From the NCBI RefSeq assembly GCF_002159085.1, contig NZ_LZRU01000035.1, forward strand, positions 104,515 to 168,514: a stretch of 64,000 bases of DNA, in the 5' to 3' direction. Under the pieces are notes generated by a model, which had not been told where the DNA came from, did not search any database, and saw only the letters and a list, made by a program, of their open reading frames with translations. Made by a program: the position numbers and the translations under genes. The stretch comes from Thermobacillus sp. ZCTH02-B1. Lineage in GTDB: Bacteria; Bacillota; Bacilli; Paenibacillales; Paenibacillaceae. Shown here one piece after another: positions 1 to 9,725 of the stretch. Position 1 is the first letter of the stretch; each line of letters starts with the position of its first letter.

Positions 1-1
1 G

Positions 2-2608
2 CAATGGGAAGATCCGGAGATCGATCGGAGGATCGGTGCGCTCACGGCGTCGGGCGAAGCCGACGACGATTTCGGCCGGCGGCTGCGCGCCGCCTTCACG
101 GCGGCCGTGTTCGACCTCCATTACGGCACCGGGGAACGGTCGGCCGACCTGCGCCGGGAATATCCGCGGCTCTTCGACGAAGACGCCGGCGAGGCCGCGC
201 GGAACATGGACGACGACGAATGGCTCGTCCACATCGGCTGGCGGCGGGATACGGCGCCGTTCCGCCCGGCGCTGCAACTCCTCGAGCCCGGGCCGGAAGG
301 GGACGGATGGCGGCTCCGGCTCGTGCTCCAGGACAAGGATCGTCCGGGCGTCATCGTGCCCGTGCGGCTCGGTCCGGACGGATCCGTATCCGGCGACCTG
401 CCGGCCGAATGGGCGGAGGACGCGAGGCAGCGGGCCGCCGGTTGGCGCGCGCGGCTGGAGGCCGCCCTGCCGGACGTGGCGCCGGCCGAGGGGTGGACGC
501 CCGAAGGCGCGGCGCTGGACGACGAGGCGGCCTGGCGCTTCCTCACGGCGGACAGCGCCCGCCTGTCCGCGGCCGGATGGCTGGTGCTTTTGCCCGCATG
601 GTGGGAGGAGGTCCGCCGGCTGAAGCCCCGCCTGCGCGCCCGCGTCCGGTCGGACGGCGGCGACGGCCCGGCGATGTTCGGGCTGCAGTCGCTCGTCGAT
701 TTCGACTGGCGCATCGCCGTCGGGAACGCCGAGCTGGACGAGCGTGAATTTCTCGAACTGGCGGAGCGGGGAAAGCGGCTCGTCCACGTCCGCGGCCAGT
801 GGATCGCGCTCGATCCGGCGATGCTCGCCCGCATCCGCAGGGCGATGGCCCGGTACGACCCGTCCCGCGGCCTGCCGCTCCGCGACGTGCTGCAGCTGCA
901 CCTGCTGGGCGGAAAGACCGTCGATCCGGAGCATGACGAAGAGGAGTCCGGCGCCGAAGGCGGGGAAGACCGCATCGCGCTCGAGGTGGAGCTGGGCGGC
1001 CGGCTGCTCCGGCTGTTCGGGCATCTGAGCCGCCCGGAGGAGCAGCCGCTTCTCCCGGCGCCCGAAGGGCTCAAGACGGCGCTGCGCCCGTACCAGCAGA
1101 CCGGCTTCTCATGGCTCGTGCATTTGCGCCGCTTCGGCCTCGGCGCCTGCCTCGCGGACGACATGGGGCTCGGCAAGACGGTGCAGCTCATCGCCTATCT
1201 GCTGCACGCGCGGGACGAACTGCGGGCCGCCGGCCGGCCGATGCCGTCGCTCATCGTCTGCCCGACGTCGGTCATCGGCAACTGGCAGAAGGAACTTGCC
1301 CGCTTCGCGCCCTCGCTGCGCGTGCTGCTGCACTACGGCAGCGGACGGCCGGCGGGGTCGGCCTTCCGCGAGGCGGCCGAATCGGCGGACGTCGTCCTGA
1401 CCACCTACACGACGGCGGCCCTCGACCGGAAGACGATCGCCGCCGTCCCGTGGGACGCGGTCTGCCTCGACGAGGCGCAGAACATCAAGAACCACGCGAC
1501 GAAGCAGGCCGCCGCCGTGCGCTCGTTCCCGGCGCGCCACCGGATCGCGCTCACCGGCACGCCGATCGAGAACCGGCTCGCCGAGCTGTGGTCGATCTTC
1601 GATTTTCTCAATCCGGGATATCTCGGCAGCCAGCGCGCGTTCGGAGAGCGGTATGGAAGCGCCGCGCTGAAGGAAGGCGGCGACGCGCGCCTCGCCGAGC
1701 TCCGGAAGCTCGTGAAGCCGTTCCTGCTCCGGCGCAGGAAACAGGATCCCGCCGTGCAGCTCGACCTGCCGGAGAAGAACGAGATGAAGACCTTCGTGCA
1801 CCTGACCGCCGAGCAGGCCGCCTGGTACGAGCGGACGGTGCGCGAACTGCTCGAGCGGTCGGACAGACTATCCGGAATCGAGCGGAAGGGCGCCGTCCTG
1901 GCGGCGATCACGCGGCTGAAGCAGCTGTGCGCGCATCCGGCGCTCGTGACGAAGGAGCCGCTGCCCGCCGCGCAGCCGTATGCCGGACCGGACGGCGAAG
2001 CGCCGCCGCGGGACCCGGGCGGCCCCGCCGTCGACGCGGCGTCGCTCATCTCCCGGTCGGCGAAGCTGGAGCGGCTCGTGGAGATGGTGAAGGAGCTCCG
2101 GGAAGCGGGGGAGCGGTGCCTCATTTTCACCCAGTATGTCGGCATGGGCGGGCTGATCCAGGCGGTGCTGCAGGAGACGCTGGACGAGCCGGTGCTCTAT
2201 CTGCACGGCGGCACGCCCAGGGCGGCGCGCGAGCGGATGATCGAACGGTTCCAGTCCGGCGGCCCGTCCGCCGGCAGCCGGCCGCACGTGTTCGTCCTGT
2301 CGCTGAAGGCCGGGGGCGTCGGCCTCAACCTGACGGCCGCCAGCCACGTCTTCCACTACGACCGCTGGTGGAACCCGGCCGTCGAGAACCAGGCGACCGA
2401 CCGGGCCTACCGGATCGGGCAGAAGCGGAACGTGTACGTCTACAAGTTCATCGCGCTCGGCACGCTGGAGGAGCGGATCGACGAAATGCTGGAAAGCAAG
2501 CGGCTGCTGAGCGAGACGGTGATGGCCGGCTCCGAGAACTGGATCACGGAGCTCTCGACGGAAGAGCTCCGGGAGCTCGTCGCGCTGCGGCGCGACCTGG
2601 TGCGGTGA
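2..2608 (+). CDS. SNF2-family DEAD/DEAH-like helicase (5' end outside window)
   Basis: The reading frame is open to the left edge, so this is the C-terminal 868 residues of a longer protein. An SNF2-associated N-terminal region precedes a two-domain helicase core. Visible motifs are DMGLGKT (Walker A), DEAQ (Walker B), LTGTPIEN (motif III) and, in the C-terminal helicase domain, GGVGLNL and a DRAYRIGQ box (motifs V and VI). Bacterial proteins of this group (B. subtilis YwqA type) are ATP-dependent DNA translocases thought to act on RNA polymerase or nucleoprotein complexes; the precise role here is unknown. It converges on the sugar importer genes, with only 54 bp between the stops and no clear terminator there. 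Confidence 0.93.
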   Translation, partial: QWEDPEIDRRIGALTASGEADDDFGRRLRAAFTAAVFDLHYGTGERSADLRREYPRLFDEDAGEAARNMDDDEWLVHIGWRRDTAPFRPALQLLEPGPEGDGWRLRLVLQDKDRPGVIVPVRLGPDGSVSGDLPAEWAEDARQRAAGWRARLEAALPDVAPAEGWTPEGAALDDEAAWRFLTADSARLSAAGWLVLLPAWWEEVRRLKPRLRARVRSDGGDGPAMFGLQSLVDFDWRIAVGNAELDEREFLELAERGKRLVHVRGQWIALDPAMLARIRRAMARYDPSRGLPLRDVLQLHLLGGKTVDPEHDEEESGAEGGEDRIALEVELGGRLLRLFGHLSRPEEQPLLPAPEGLKTALRPYQQTGFSWLVHLRRFGLGACLADDMGLGKTVQLIAYLLHARDELRAAGRPMPSLIVCPTSVIGNWQKELARFAPSLRVLLHYGSGRPAGSAFREAAESADVVLTTYTTAALDRKTIAAVPWDAVCLDEAQNIKNHATKQAAAVRSFPARHRIALTGTPIENRLAELWSIFDFLNPGYLGSQRAFGERYGSAALKEGGDARLAELRKLVKPFLLRRRKQDPAVQLDLPEKNEMKTFVHLTAEQAAWYERTVRELLERSDRLSGIERKGAVLAAITRLKQLCAHPALVTKEPLPAAQPYAGPDGEAPPRDPGGPAVDAASLISRSAKLERLVEMVKELREAGERCLIFTQYVGMGGLIQAVLQETLDEPVLYLHGGTPRAARERMIERFQSGGPSAGSRPHVFVLSLKAGGVGLNLTAASHVFHYDRWWNPAVENQATDRAYRIGQKRNVYVYKFIALGTLEERIDEMLESKRLLSETVMAGSENWITELSTEELRELVALRRDLVR

Positions 2609-2662
2609 TACCGCCCGCCGGCCGCGGGGGGCAGGGCGCCGATTTCCCCTCGCCCGTCCCCG

Positions 2663-3655
2663 TCAATGCCGCCCGCGGATGTACGTGATCGCCAGCGCGG
2701 CCGCCAGCACGCCGCCCTTTACGATGTCCATCGCGTAATACGGCACGGACAGCATGATGAGCCCGTTCGACAGCACGCCGATCAGCACCGCGCCCGCGAA
2801 CGTGCCGAGCGCGTTCGGTTTGCCGGCGCCGAACACGGAGAAGCCGATGAACGCCGCCGCGACGGCTTCCATCAGATACGGGGAGCCGGCGTTCACCTCC
2901 GCGCTTCCGACCCGCGCGCCGAGCACGATGCCGCCGAGCCCCGCGAGCAGCGCCGAGATGACGTAAGCCGCCAGCCGGTACCGGTTCACCGGAATGCCCG
3001 ACAGCTTCGCCGCCTCCGGATTGCCGCCGATCATGTACATGTAGCGCCCGTATTTCGTGTAGTTCAGGAAAAGATGCACCGCGAGCACGACGACCAGCAT
3101 GATGATGATGATCCACGGCACCCGGCCCAGCAGGCGGAACGCATCCGGAATCTGCCCGGTCGCGAAGTCTCCGCCCGGCAGAATCATGTTCTCGGAAATC
3201 GTCGCCCCGCGGGAATACGTGAGCGCGAGCCCCTGAAAGACGAACATCGTCGCCAGCGTCATGAGCATGTCCTGGATTTTGAACCGGGTGACGAGGAACG
3301 CGTTCACGAGGCCGACGACGAGGCCGGCCAAAAGCGCCGCCGCGATGCCGGCCCACAGCGGCTGGCCGTACCAGACGAACATCGAGACGCAGACCGCGCA
3401 GGCGACCGACGCCGTCGAGCCGACGGACAGGTCGAAGCCGCCGACCGCCAGCGACACGGTGAGCCCCGTCGCGATGATCGTCACGATCGAAATCGACCGC
3501 AGGATGTTGACCAGGTTCGAGTTGCTGAAGAAGTGATCCGTCGACGCCCCGAAAATGAGAACCAGGAGCACGATGGTCAGCAGCGTTCCGTACTTGTACA
3601 GCCAGTCGGACAGCCTGAATCCCCCCGGCCATGCAGCCGCGTTCTTCGTCTTCAT
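2663..3655 (-). CDS. Sugar ABC transporter permease, RbsC family
   Basis: 330-residue integral membrane protein with about ten hydrophobic segments and the conserved RbsC-type GGFDLSVGS stretch near residues 72-80. It should form the membrane channel of a CUT2-type (ribose-like) sugar importer. Its ATG overlaps the stop of the upstream ATPase gene (ATGA, 3652-3655), so the two are probably translationally coupled. It is the last gene of the receptor-ATPase-permease operon. The transported sugar cannot be told from the sequence. Confidence 0.93.
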   Translation of the reverse strand: MKTKNAAAWPGGFRLSDWLYKYGTLLTIVLLVLIFGASTDHFFSNSNLVNILRSISIVTIIATGLTVSLAVGGFDLSVGSTASVACAVCVSMFVWYGQPLWAGIAAALLAGLVVGLVNAFLVTRFKIQDMLMTLATMFVFQGLALTYSRGATISENMILPGGDFATGQIPDAFRLLGRVPWIIIIMLVVVLAVHLFLNYTKYGRYMYMIGGNPEAAKLSGIPVNRYRLAAYVISALLAGLGGIVLGARVGSAEVNAGSPYLMEAVAAAFIGFSVFGAGKPNALGTFAGAVLIGVLSNGLIMLSVPYYAMDIVKGGVLAAALAITYIRGRH

Positions 3656-5172
3656 GTTCCCGTGCCCCCCGTACTGTAGAGCATGATTTCATCTTCGCTC
3701 GTGCGCGCCGTTATCAGTTCCCGGACGATCCGGCCGTCGTACATGACGTACACCCGGTCCGTCAGCCCCATGATCTCCGGCAATTCGCCGGTGGCGTAAA
3801 GCACGCCTTTGCCCCGCTCCGCCAGGCCCGCCACCAGCTCGTAGATGTCCCGCTTCGCCCCGACGTCGACGCCCTTCGTCGGTTCGTCGAACAGGTACAC
3901 ATCGGCGTCGGCCAGCAGCCATTTGCCGATCGCGATCTTCTGCTGGTTGCCGCCCGACAGATTGGCAACCCTGGCGCCGCCGCCCGGCGTTTTCACGCCG
4001 AGCCGGCTGATGATGCCGCCCGCCGCCTCCCGTTCCTTCGCCGCGCTCAGCCAGGCGCCGAGGCGCGTATACCGCGACAGCGTCGCGACCGTCAGGTTGG
4101 CGGTGACCGTCTCGTCCACGAAGACGCCTTCGCGCCGGCGCTCCTCGGGTACGAGCGCAAGGCCGCTGCGCACCGCGTCGTGCGGCGATCCGATCGCAAG
4201 CCGCCGGCCGTTCAGCGTCATTTCGCCCGCGACCGTCCCGGACGCGCCGAACAGCGCCCGGCACAGCTCGGATTTGCCCGCGCCGACCAATCCGGCGAGG
4301 CCGACGATCTCGCCGGCGCGGATGAAGAGGCTCACGCCTTTCACCTTGCCGCCGTCGCGGATGTCCTTCGCCTCGAACAGGACCCGGCCCGGCTTGTTCG
4401 ACCGCCGCGGGAACTGTCCTTCCCATTTCGAGCCGAGCATGTGCTCGACGATTTGCTGCTGGGTCATGTCCGGAAGCCTGCCGCGCGCCACCACCCGTCC
4501 GTCCCGCATGACCGTGATGTCTTCGCAAATTTCGTACAGCTCCGGCAGCCGGTGCGAGATGAAAATGATCCCCGTCCCCCGCGACTTGAGCAGCCGGATG
4601 AGGCGGAACAACCGCTCCGTCTCCGCCCGGCTGAGCGGCGCCGTCGGCTCATCCAGGATGAGGAAGCGGCAATCCGTCGTCATCGCCCGGGCGATCAGCA
4701 CCATCTGCTTCTCCGCAAGCGTGAGCTCCGCTGCGCGCTTGCGCGTCGGGATGCGGACTTCGAGCCGCCCGAGCACGTCTTCCGCCGCCCGGTGCATTTC
4801 GCCCCACCGGACCAGATGCCGGCCCTTCATCTCGTGAACGAGCTTCTCCATCATGATGTTCTCGCCCACGCTGAGGTTCGGGACGAGCGCCGTGTCGACC
4901 TCCTGGTAGACGACCTGGATGCCGTGCGCCTTCGCGTCCCCCGGGGTGCGGATGTTCACCGTCCGGCCGTCGATCCGGATCTCGCCGGCATAATGGCCGT
5001 ACGCTCCCGCCAGCACCTTCATCAGCGTCGATTTGCCCGCGCCGTTCGCCCCGATCAGCGCGTGCGCCCGGCCCGCCGATGCGGTGAAATCCGCGCCGTC
5101 CAGCGCCTGCACGCCCGGAAACGCGATCGATATTCCGCGCATTTCGAGAAGCCCTTCCGCCGTCCTCGCCAT
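3652..5172 (-). CDS. Sugar ABC transporter ATP-binding protein, RbsA/MglA family
   Basis: 506 residues with two fused nucleotide-binding domains, as is usual for CUT2 sugar importers. Walker A motifs are GANGAGKS in the first half and GLVGAGKS in the second; the second half has an intact LSGGNQQK signature, while the first has a degenerate one (LTLAEKQM), typical of RbsA. The frame extends upstream to 5241, but a GGAGGTGG ribosome site sits just before the ATG at 5172, and homology starts right after it, so I use that start. It powers the permease encoded at 2663-3655 and works with the receptor at 5258-6433. Confidence 0.93.
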   Translation of the reverse strand: MARTAEGLLEMRGISIAFPGVQALDGADFTASAGRAHALIGANGAGKSTLMKVLAGAYGHYAGEIRIDGRTVNIRTPGDAKAHGIQVVYQEVDTALVPNLSVGENIMMEKLVHEMKGRHLVRWGEMHRAAEDVLGRLEVRIPTRKRAAELTLAEKQMVLIARAMTTDCRFLILDEPTAPLSRAETERLFRLIRLLKSRGTGIIFISHRLPELYEICEDITVMRDGRVVARGRLPDMTQQQIVEHMLGSKWEGQFPRRSNKPGRVLFEAKDIRDGGKVKGVSLFIRAGEIVGLAGLVGAGKSELCRALFGASGTVAGEMTLNGRRLAIGSPHDAVRSGLALVPEERRREGVFVDETVTANLTVATLSRYTRLGAWLSAAKEREAAGGIISRLGVKTPGGGARVANLSGGNQQKIAIGKWLLADADVYLFDEPTKGVDVGAKRDIYELVAGLAERGKGVLYATGELPEIMGLTDRVYVMYDGRIVRELITARTSEDEIMLYSTGGTGT

Positions 5173-5202
5173 CCGCTCCACCTCCGATGCGCACAGATCA
5201 AA

Positions 5203-5231
5203 CGCCCCCGTCCGGAGGCCGGACAAGGGCG
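5203..5231 (-). other. Stem-loop between receptor and ATPase genes
   Basis: Arms CGCCC-TT-GTCCGG and CCGGAC-GG-GGGCG around a 3-nt loop form a 13-bp helix counting two G-T wobbles, read on the minus strand and followed by TTTGATC. The T-tract is weak, so it more likely acts as a partial terminator or 3' RNA-stabilising element for the receptor message than as a full stop. Confidence 0.6.
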
Positions 5232-5257
5232 CTGTCTTCAACCGGTTTTGCCGTGCG

Positions 5258-6433
5258 TTACTTCCCGCTGGCTTCCTTGAGAGCCTTCATCCAGTCTTCC
5301 TCGAACGCGTCCGTCTGACCCCAGCCCGGAATGATGTCGGCCAGCGTCTCCATGTTGACCGTCCCCGAAGACTGCTTCAGCATCTCCTGGTCGATCAGCG
5401 CGGCCTCGAGGTTGTATTCGGCCGGCGTTTCTTCGCCCGCCAGCTTCTTCGCGAGCAGCCGCATGTTCACGGCGCCGATCATCTTCGGATCGACGGCGGC
5501 CGTCGCCACCCACGGGCTGCCCTCCTGCTGCATGATCTGCAGGTCGGCGTTCGAGACGTCGATGCCGTAGATCTTGATCTCCGTCCGGCCGGCTTCGATC
5601 AGCGCCCGCGCGGCGCCGATCGCAAAAGCGTCCCACGTCGCGAAGATGGCGTCGATTTCGCCTTTCGGATACTTCGTGAGCATCGCCGCGACCGCGTTCT
5701 GCGTCTCCACCGACGTGTTTTCGTTCGCGACGCCGAACCGCTCCAGTTCCTGGATGCCCGGATTTGCGGCCAGCACTTCCTGATAGACGGCGTTGCGGCG
5801 CACCATCGGCGGGAAACCGTCCACCCACAGGTAGATGATGTTCGCGTTGCCGCCCGTATCCTGCACGAGGCGATCCAAAGCGAAGCGCGCCAGCGCCTGG
5901 TCGTCCTGCGCGGTCATCGTGACACCCCCGATCCCGGCCATATCGCCGATCGAGTCAAACGTGACGACTTCAATGCCTTTCTCGCGCAGCTTCTTCACCG
6001 CTTCGGCCGAAGCCGGGTCGTCGCCGTGGGAGACGATGACGCCGTCCACGTCTTCCGCCGCCGCCTGCTCGAGCGCTTCGAGGAACTTCACCGAATCGCC
6101 GTTCGCCGAGAACGTGTCGACCTTGAAGCCGAGCGCTTCGCCTTCCTGCTTCGCGCCGGCCAGGAATTGCGCCGTATGGTCGTCGCCCCCGATTTTGCGG
6201 ATGACTTTGATCTTGATGTCGCCCCGTTCGGCCAGCCTGGCCGGCACGTTCAACCCGACCTGGCTTGCGCCGCCGTTTCCGGCAATGCTGCCGGCATTGC
6301 CGCCTGCGTTGCCACCGGCGTTGCCGCCGGCGCCGTTGCCGCCATCCGATTGGCCTTGTCCGCAGCCCGTCACGGCCAGCACGGCCGCGAGAATCAGCGC
6401 GAGCGCGCCGCGGAATCGGACCCTGCTCTTCAT
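5258..6433 (-). CDS. Sugar ABC transporter substrate-binding lipoprotein, RbsB-like
   Basis: 391 residues. An N-terminal signal peptide ends in a lipobox (VTGC, Cys24), so the mature protein should be anchored on the outer face of the membrane. A linker with three GGNA repeats precedes a periplasmic-binding-protein type 1 domain (peripla_BP_4 type; IVSHGDD and DAIFATWD segments). It delivers an unidentified sugar to the adjacent ATPase and permease. It is the first gene of its operon, with a good promoter and a GAGGGGG ribosome site upstream. Confidence 0.92.
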   Translation of the reverse strand: MKSRVRFRGALALILAAVLAVTGCGQGQSDGGNGAGGNAGGNAGGNAGSIAGNGGASQVGLNVPARLAERGDIKIKVIRKIGGDDHTAQFLAGAKQEGEALGFKVDTFSANGDSVKFLEALEQAAAEDVDGVIVSHGDDPASAEAVKKLREKGIEVVTFDSIGDMAGIGGVTMTAQDDQALARFALDRLVQDTGGNANIIYLWVDGFPPMVRRNAVYQEVLAANPGIQELERFGVANENTSVETQNAVAAMLTKYPKGEIDAIFATWDAFAIGAARALIEAGRTEIKIYGIDVSNADLQIMQQEGSPWVATAAVDPKMIGAVNMRLLAKKLAGEETPAEYNLEAALIDQEMLKQSSGTVNMETLADIIPGWGQTDAFEEDWMKALKEASGK

Positions 6434-6477
6434 TTCACAGTTTCCCCCTCGGAATTGACAGTGTTTTAATACCAGTA

Positions 6478-6506
6478 AATCTATCGGATTAAAATAAATC
6501 TGTCAA
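6478..6506 (-). promoter_or_regulatory. Sigma-A-type promoter of the RbsABC-like operon
   Basis: On the minus strand, a perfect TTGACA (-35, 6501-6506) and TAGATT (-10, 6478-6483) are 17 bp apart in an AT-rich patch, 45 bp upstream of the receptor start. Confidence 0.7.
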
Positions 6507-6562
6507 CAGGGAAGATGTTCCCTGAATGGGGGGACGGGTTCCGTTCCGTCATGCACACGCGC

Positions 6563-6607
6563 GCAAAACAAAACGCCGGAGGAACGCGCCTGTCGCGCTC
6601 CTCCGGC
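6563..6607 (-). terminator. Rho-independent terminator of the GH130/PP2C operon
   Basis: Arms GCCGGAGGA and TCCTCCGGC (6575-6607) flank a short GC-rich loop region and are followed on the minus strand by TTTTGTTTTG. It lies 85 bp after the stop of the PP2C gene, the last gene of the operon. Confidence 0.8.
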
Positions 6608-6691
6608 TGTTCCGCCAACCGTATCATCCTGCACGGCCCTGCCGCAGCGGGCAGAACGTCCGCCCCGGACCGGAACGGACCACCGTTCCGC

Positions 6692-7588
6692 TCACCGTCC
6701 GCCGTCCGGAAACGCCAGCAGGACCGCCGTCTTGTCATCCGATACTTTCACCCGGGGAAACCGCACGCATGCGGCATCCGACCGCTCGTATTGCACGAGC
6801 CATTCCGCATATGCTTCGAGCCCCATCCGGTCCACCATCCTTGCGGTCTCCGCGGCATCGAACGCCTTCGCCGGATCCGCCTTCGGGATGTACAGCCCGT
6901 CCGTCATCAGAAGCAGAAAACGGAGCCCGAGCCGGTTGATCGTGCCGCACTCGATATGCCGTTCAAACGCCGGATCGCCGTTCAGCAGGGCATAGCCGCC
7001 CGGTCCCCCGTCGTTCGCCAGCCGCCGGCCCGCCGCGATGGTCGGCAGCACCGCCTGCCAGAGGAGGTCGCGGCCCGCAACGCCGGAAGCCGCGGCTTCC
7101 GCCCATCTCCGCAGCGTCTCGCGGTCAACGCCCGCCAGCTGGTCCCGCGTCAGCACGCGATACGTGCCGTCCCGGTAGCCGGCGACCAGCATGCAGTCGC
7201 CCGCCTGGGCGAAGTCGACGGCGTTCTGCCTGACCCGCACGACGAGCGCGCCGGCGCTCCACAGCGCCTCTTTGCGCGACAGGTCGATGCCGGCGGCCGC
7301 CATCCGGGCGGCCTGCCTCCGGTTCGCTTCCGCGAGCATGTCCGCCAGCTCCGCGCATCCCGTGTCCGGACCGAGCGGCCATTCCATGACGGTCTCTGCC
7401 GTGATCCGGGCCGCCAGCACGCCGCCCGTCTCACCGGAAGGCGCGCGGAACGGCACCAGCGACGTGGCGCCGTCCACAACGCCGAACAGGCCGTCCCGCT
7501 CCCGCACGATGAGCGCGTCTTCGTTCCATTCGCCGCTTCCCCGGATGCTGATCGTGCGGATCCTCATGGCTTTCCGGACGTCGATCAT
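6692..7588 (-). CDS. PP2C-family serine/threonine protein phosphatase
   Basis: 298 residues. It carries the metal-coordinating Asp motifs of PP2C/SpoIIE phosphatases: NEDA near residue 20, VVDGATS near 35, AGDC near 125, MTDG near 245 and SDDK near 285. The ATG at 7588 overlaps the upstream stop (ATGA), so I start there; a second in-frame ATG lies seven codons later. It has no sensor or membrane segment, so it is a cytoplasmic phosphatase. A PP2C enzyme as the last gene of a glycoside uptake operon is unusual; its target is unknown. Confidence 0.85.
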   Translation of the reverse strand: MIDVRKAMRIRTISIRGSGEWNEDALIVRERDGLFGVVDGATSLVPFRAPSGETGGVLAARITAETVMEWPLGPDTGCAELADMLAEANRRQAARMAAAGIDLSRKEALWSAGALVVRVRQNAVDFAQAGDCMLVAGYRDGTYRVLTRDQLAGVDRETLRRWAEAAASGVAGRDLLWQAVLPTIAAGRRLANDGGPGGYALLNGDPAFERHIECGTINRLGLRFLLLMTDGLYIPKADPAKAFDAAETARMVDRMGLEAYAEWLVQYERSDAACVRFPRVKVSDDKTAVLLAFPDGGR

Positions 7589-8538
7589 ATCTCGTAGGCG
7601 ATGAACGGATCGGGGATCGTCACCCGGTGCGCCTCGGCGTCGCTGATGCCGGCGTACAGGTCGGCCGTTCCGTTCGAATGCCGGATCAGGCCGCCGCTGA
7701 AGACGACATCGACGAGATCCGGGCGCTTCGCCGGCCCTTCGGGGAAATCGGCCCGCTCCGCGATGATCGTCATGTCGGAGAATTTTCCGGTGTTCGGATC
7801 GAATACGAAAATCATCGGATAATAATGCCGGTTGCCCTGCTCGTCGAACCGGGCGATGTGCCCGAGCACGCCGAGCAATCCGTTCCGGAGCACGTGGATC
7901 TCGTTGCAGCCGCCCCACTCTTCGTCGAGGAACTGTCCCTCGAGGAGCGGAGCCTCGTGGATGATGTCAACCGACAGTTCCTCGAGCTTTCCGACGCGGG
8001 TGAAGCCGATCTTGCCCCTTCCGCCCTTCTCGCCCTGCGGGCGCGTGAAGACGCCGATGCTTCCGTCCTTGAGCTGGACCAGGCGCAGATCCTTCATGTG
8101 ATCAGGACCCTGGAAGAACGGCTTCCGGTTGACAAGGTCCGCTTCCTTGAAGAACACCGTCCGCCAGCCGAGACTGCCCGGTTTCTGGGGGTGGGGAAAC
8201 GTCTCCACGCCGCCGATGATCACCTCGCCCGATATGACGGTGTAGAAGGGATCCTGCAGGGCCAGCACCGGAAAATCGCGTTGGAGCACCCATTTGCCTT
8301 CCTTCCTCTTGAAAAAGTGGATCTCCGACTGTTCGCTGTCCCGGTTTTCGACCCTCCCGGCGATCACGAGTTCTCCGCCCATCAGGAAAGGTGCCGTAAT
8401 GTTGTAGACGTCTCGTCCTTCCACCCCTTCGAACACAATCTTCTCCACGTAGTACGGTTTCTTGCCCTTCGCACGGTACCTCTCGAGCAACTCGACGCAG
8501 GATTTGACCCCGCTGCTCTCCCAGTGTGCCATGATCAC
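7585..8538 (-). CDS. DUF1861-family protein (beta-propeller glycosidase-like)
   Basis: 317 residues, no signal peptide, so cytoplasmic. The sequence resembles DUF1861 proteins, which belong to the five-bladed beta-propeller superfamily that also contains GH130, GH43 and GH32. No activity is established for the family. A GAGAGGA ribosome site is well spaced from the GTG at 8538 and less well from the ATG two codons later, so GTG is preferred. It directly follows the GH130 gene, so a role in processing the same mannoside or related glycoside is likely. Confidence 0.7.
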   Translation of the reverse strand: MIMAHWESSGVKSCVELLERYRAKGKKPYYVEKIVFEGVEGRDVYNITAPFLMGGELVIAGRVENRDSEQSEIHFFKRKEGKWVLQRDFPVLALQDPFYTVISGEVIIGGVETFPHPQKPGSLGWRTVFFKEADLVNRKPFFQGPDHMKDLRLVQLKDGSIGVFTRPQGEKGGRGKIGFTRVGKLEELSVDIIHEAPLLEGQFLDEEWGGCNEIHVLRNGLLGVLGHIARFDEQGNRHYYPMIFVFDPNTGKFSDMTIIAERADFPEGPAKRPDLVDVVFSGGLIRHSNGTADLYAGISDAEAHRVTIPDPFIAYEI

Positions 8539-8622
8539 AGATGTCCTCTCCGCTGTTCATGCTGTTTGTTTTGTAAGGATGTCGGATTGGGTGATGATCG
8601 CGATTATTACTTTGGATCAATT

Positions 8623-9705
8623 CTATTTTAACAAATTAAACACATCGTCAAGTCGGAAAGTTGCGGATGCCGTCGATTCGTCGGACACGCCGTAGTACAT
8701 CGTGACCAGGCCGTCCCGTACGATCGCGCCGCACGCGAAGACGACGCCGCCGAAGAACCCGTCGGTTTCGTACTTCGCTTCCGGCACCATGATCGGTTCC
8801 GCCGTGCGCGCGATGACGCGGCCCGGATCGTCCAGGGCGAGAAGCGCCGCGCCCATGCAGTAGCGGTGGCTGCGGTCCGCCCCGTGGTACAGGAGCAGCC
8901 AGCCCTCGTCCGTCCGGATCGGCACGCAGCCCGCCCCGATCCGCGCGCTCTCCCATCCGCTTGCGGACAGCCCCATCAGGAAGCGATGGTTGCCCCAATG
9001 GATGAGGTCCGGCGACTCCGCGATCCACATCTCGGGCTTGCCGATCCCTTCGGGAACCGGCCGGTGCACCATCATGTATTTGCCGCCGATTCTCTCGGGG
9101 AACAGCACGACGTCCTTGTTCGTCGGCGCGAGAATCGTCCCTTCCCGCCGGAACGAGCGGAAATCGTCCGTCGACAACAGCCCGACGGCAACGCCCTTCT
9201 CCGACACGGCGCTGTAGGTGACGTAATAACGGCCGTCGATTTTCGTGATGCGCGGATCTTCGATGCCCCAGGTTTCCAGCGGACCCGCCGGCACCACGGT
9301 CGGCCGCTCGTCGATCGTGAACCGCTCGCCGTCCCGGCTCCGCGCCACGCGGAGATGCGAGATCGAGGTCAGCCAGATCGTCTCGCCCCGCCGGTTCTTC
9401 ACGACGCGCTGATCGCTGAAGTCGAGATCCGGATCGCGGCGGTCCAGCTCCACGATGCGCACCGCCGCATCATGGAAGCCGTCCGCGTCCGCGCGCATCA
9501 CCGGCACCAACACCTTGCCGGGATCGGTCTGGCGCGGCCGTTCCGCCACGCGGAGCAGCAACACGATCTCGCCATCGCATTCCGCCACGCCTGCATTGAA
9601 GGCGCCGAGGACTTCCCAATCCGGGAAGGACGGCTTCACATCGGCCGGCGTAACCAGCGGATTCAGCGGTGAACGCCGGACGCCGATTTGCGGTCGCACC
9701 GTCAC
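8623..9705 (-). CDS. GH130-family glycoside phosphorylase/hydrolase
   Basis: 360 residues, cytoplasmic, with GH130 features: FNAGV near residue 37, the GIEDPRI motif with the probable catalytic Asp150, the HRP motif near 215, and a C-terminal FxxG...YYGVSD segment. GH130 enzymes are mostly phosphorylases of beta-1,4- or beta-1,2-mannosides; some members hydrolyse. The frame extends to an ATG at 9720, but GGAGGGAGAG lies inside that extension and is well spaced from a GTG at 9705, which I take as the start. Its substrate presumably comes through the adjacent importer. Confidence 0.88.
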   Translation of the reverse strand: MTVRPQIGVRRSPLNPLVTPADVKPSFPDWEVLGAFNAGVAECDGEIVLLLRVAERPRQTDPGKVLVPVMRADADGFHDAAVRIVELDRRDPDLDFSDQRVVKNRRGETIWLTSISHLRVARSRDGERFTIDERPTVVPAGPLETWGIEDPRITKIDGRYYVTYSAVSEKGVAVGLLSTDDFRSFRREGTILAPTNKDVVLFPERIGGKYMMVHRPVPEGIGKPEMWIAESPDLIHWGNHRFLMGLSASGWESARIGAGCVPIRTDEGWLLLYHGADRSHRYCMGAALLALDDPGRVIARTAEPIMVPEAKYETDGFFGGVVFACGAIVRDGLVTMYYGVSDESTASATFRLDDVFNLLK

Positions 9706-9725
9706 AGTCTCTCCCTCCATCCAAA

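Noticed and set aside
121..1191. Long minus-strand open frame opposite the helicase
   Set aside because: Ser/Arg-rich shadow of the helicase gene in GC-rich DNA, with no homology-like pattern.
3631..5280. 549-codon plus-strand frame over the sugar ATPase
   Set aside because: Antisense shadow rich in Arg, His and Pro; the minus strand has clear ABC ATPase motifs.
6265..6345. Tandem GGNA-type repeats as a CRISPR or satellite
   Set aside because: They encode the Gly/Asn linker of the receptor lipoprotein; period is 12 bp in frame with no spacers.
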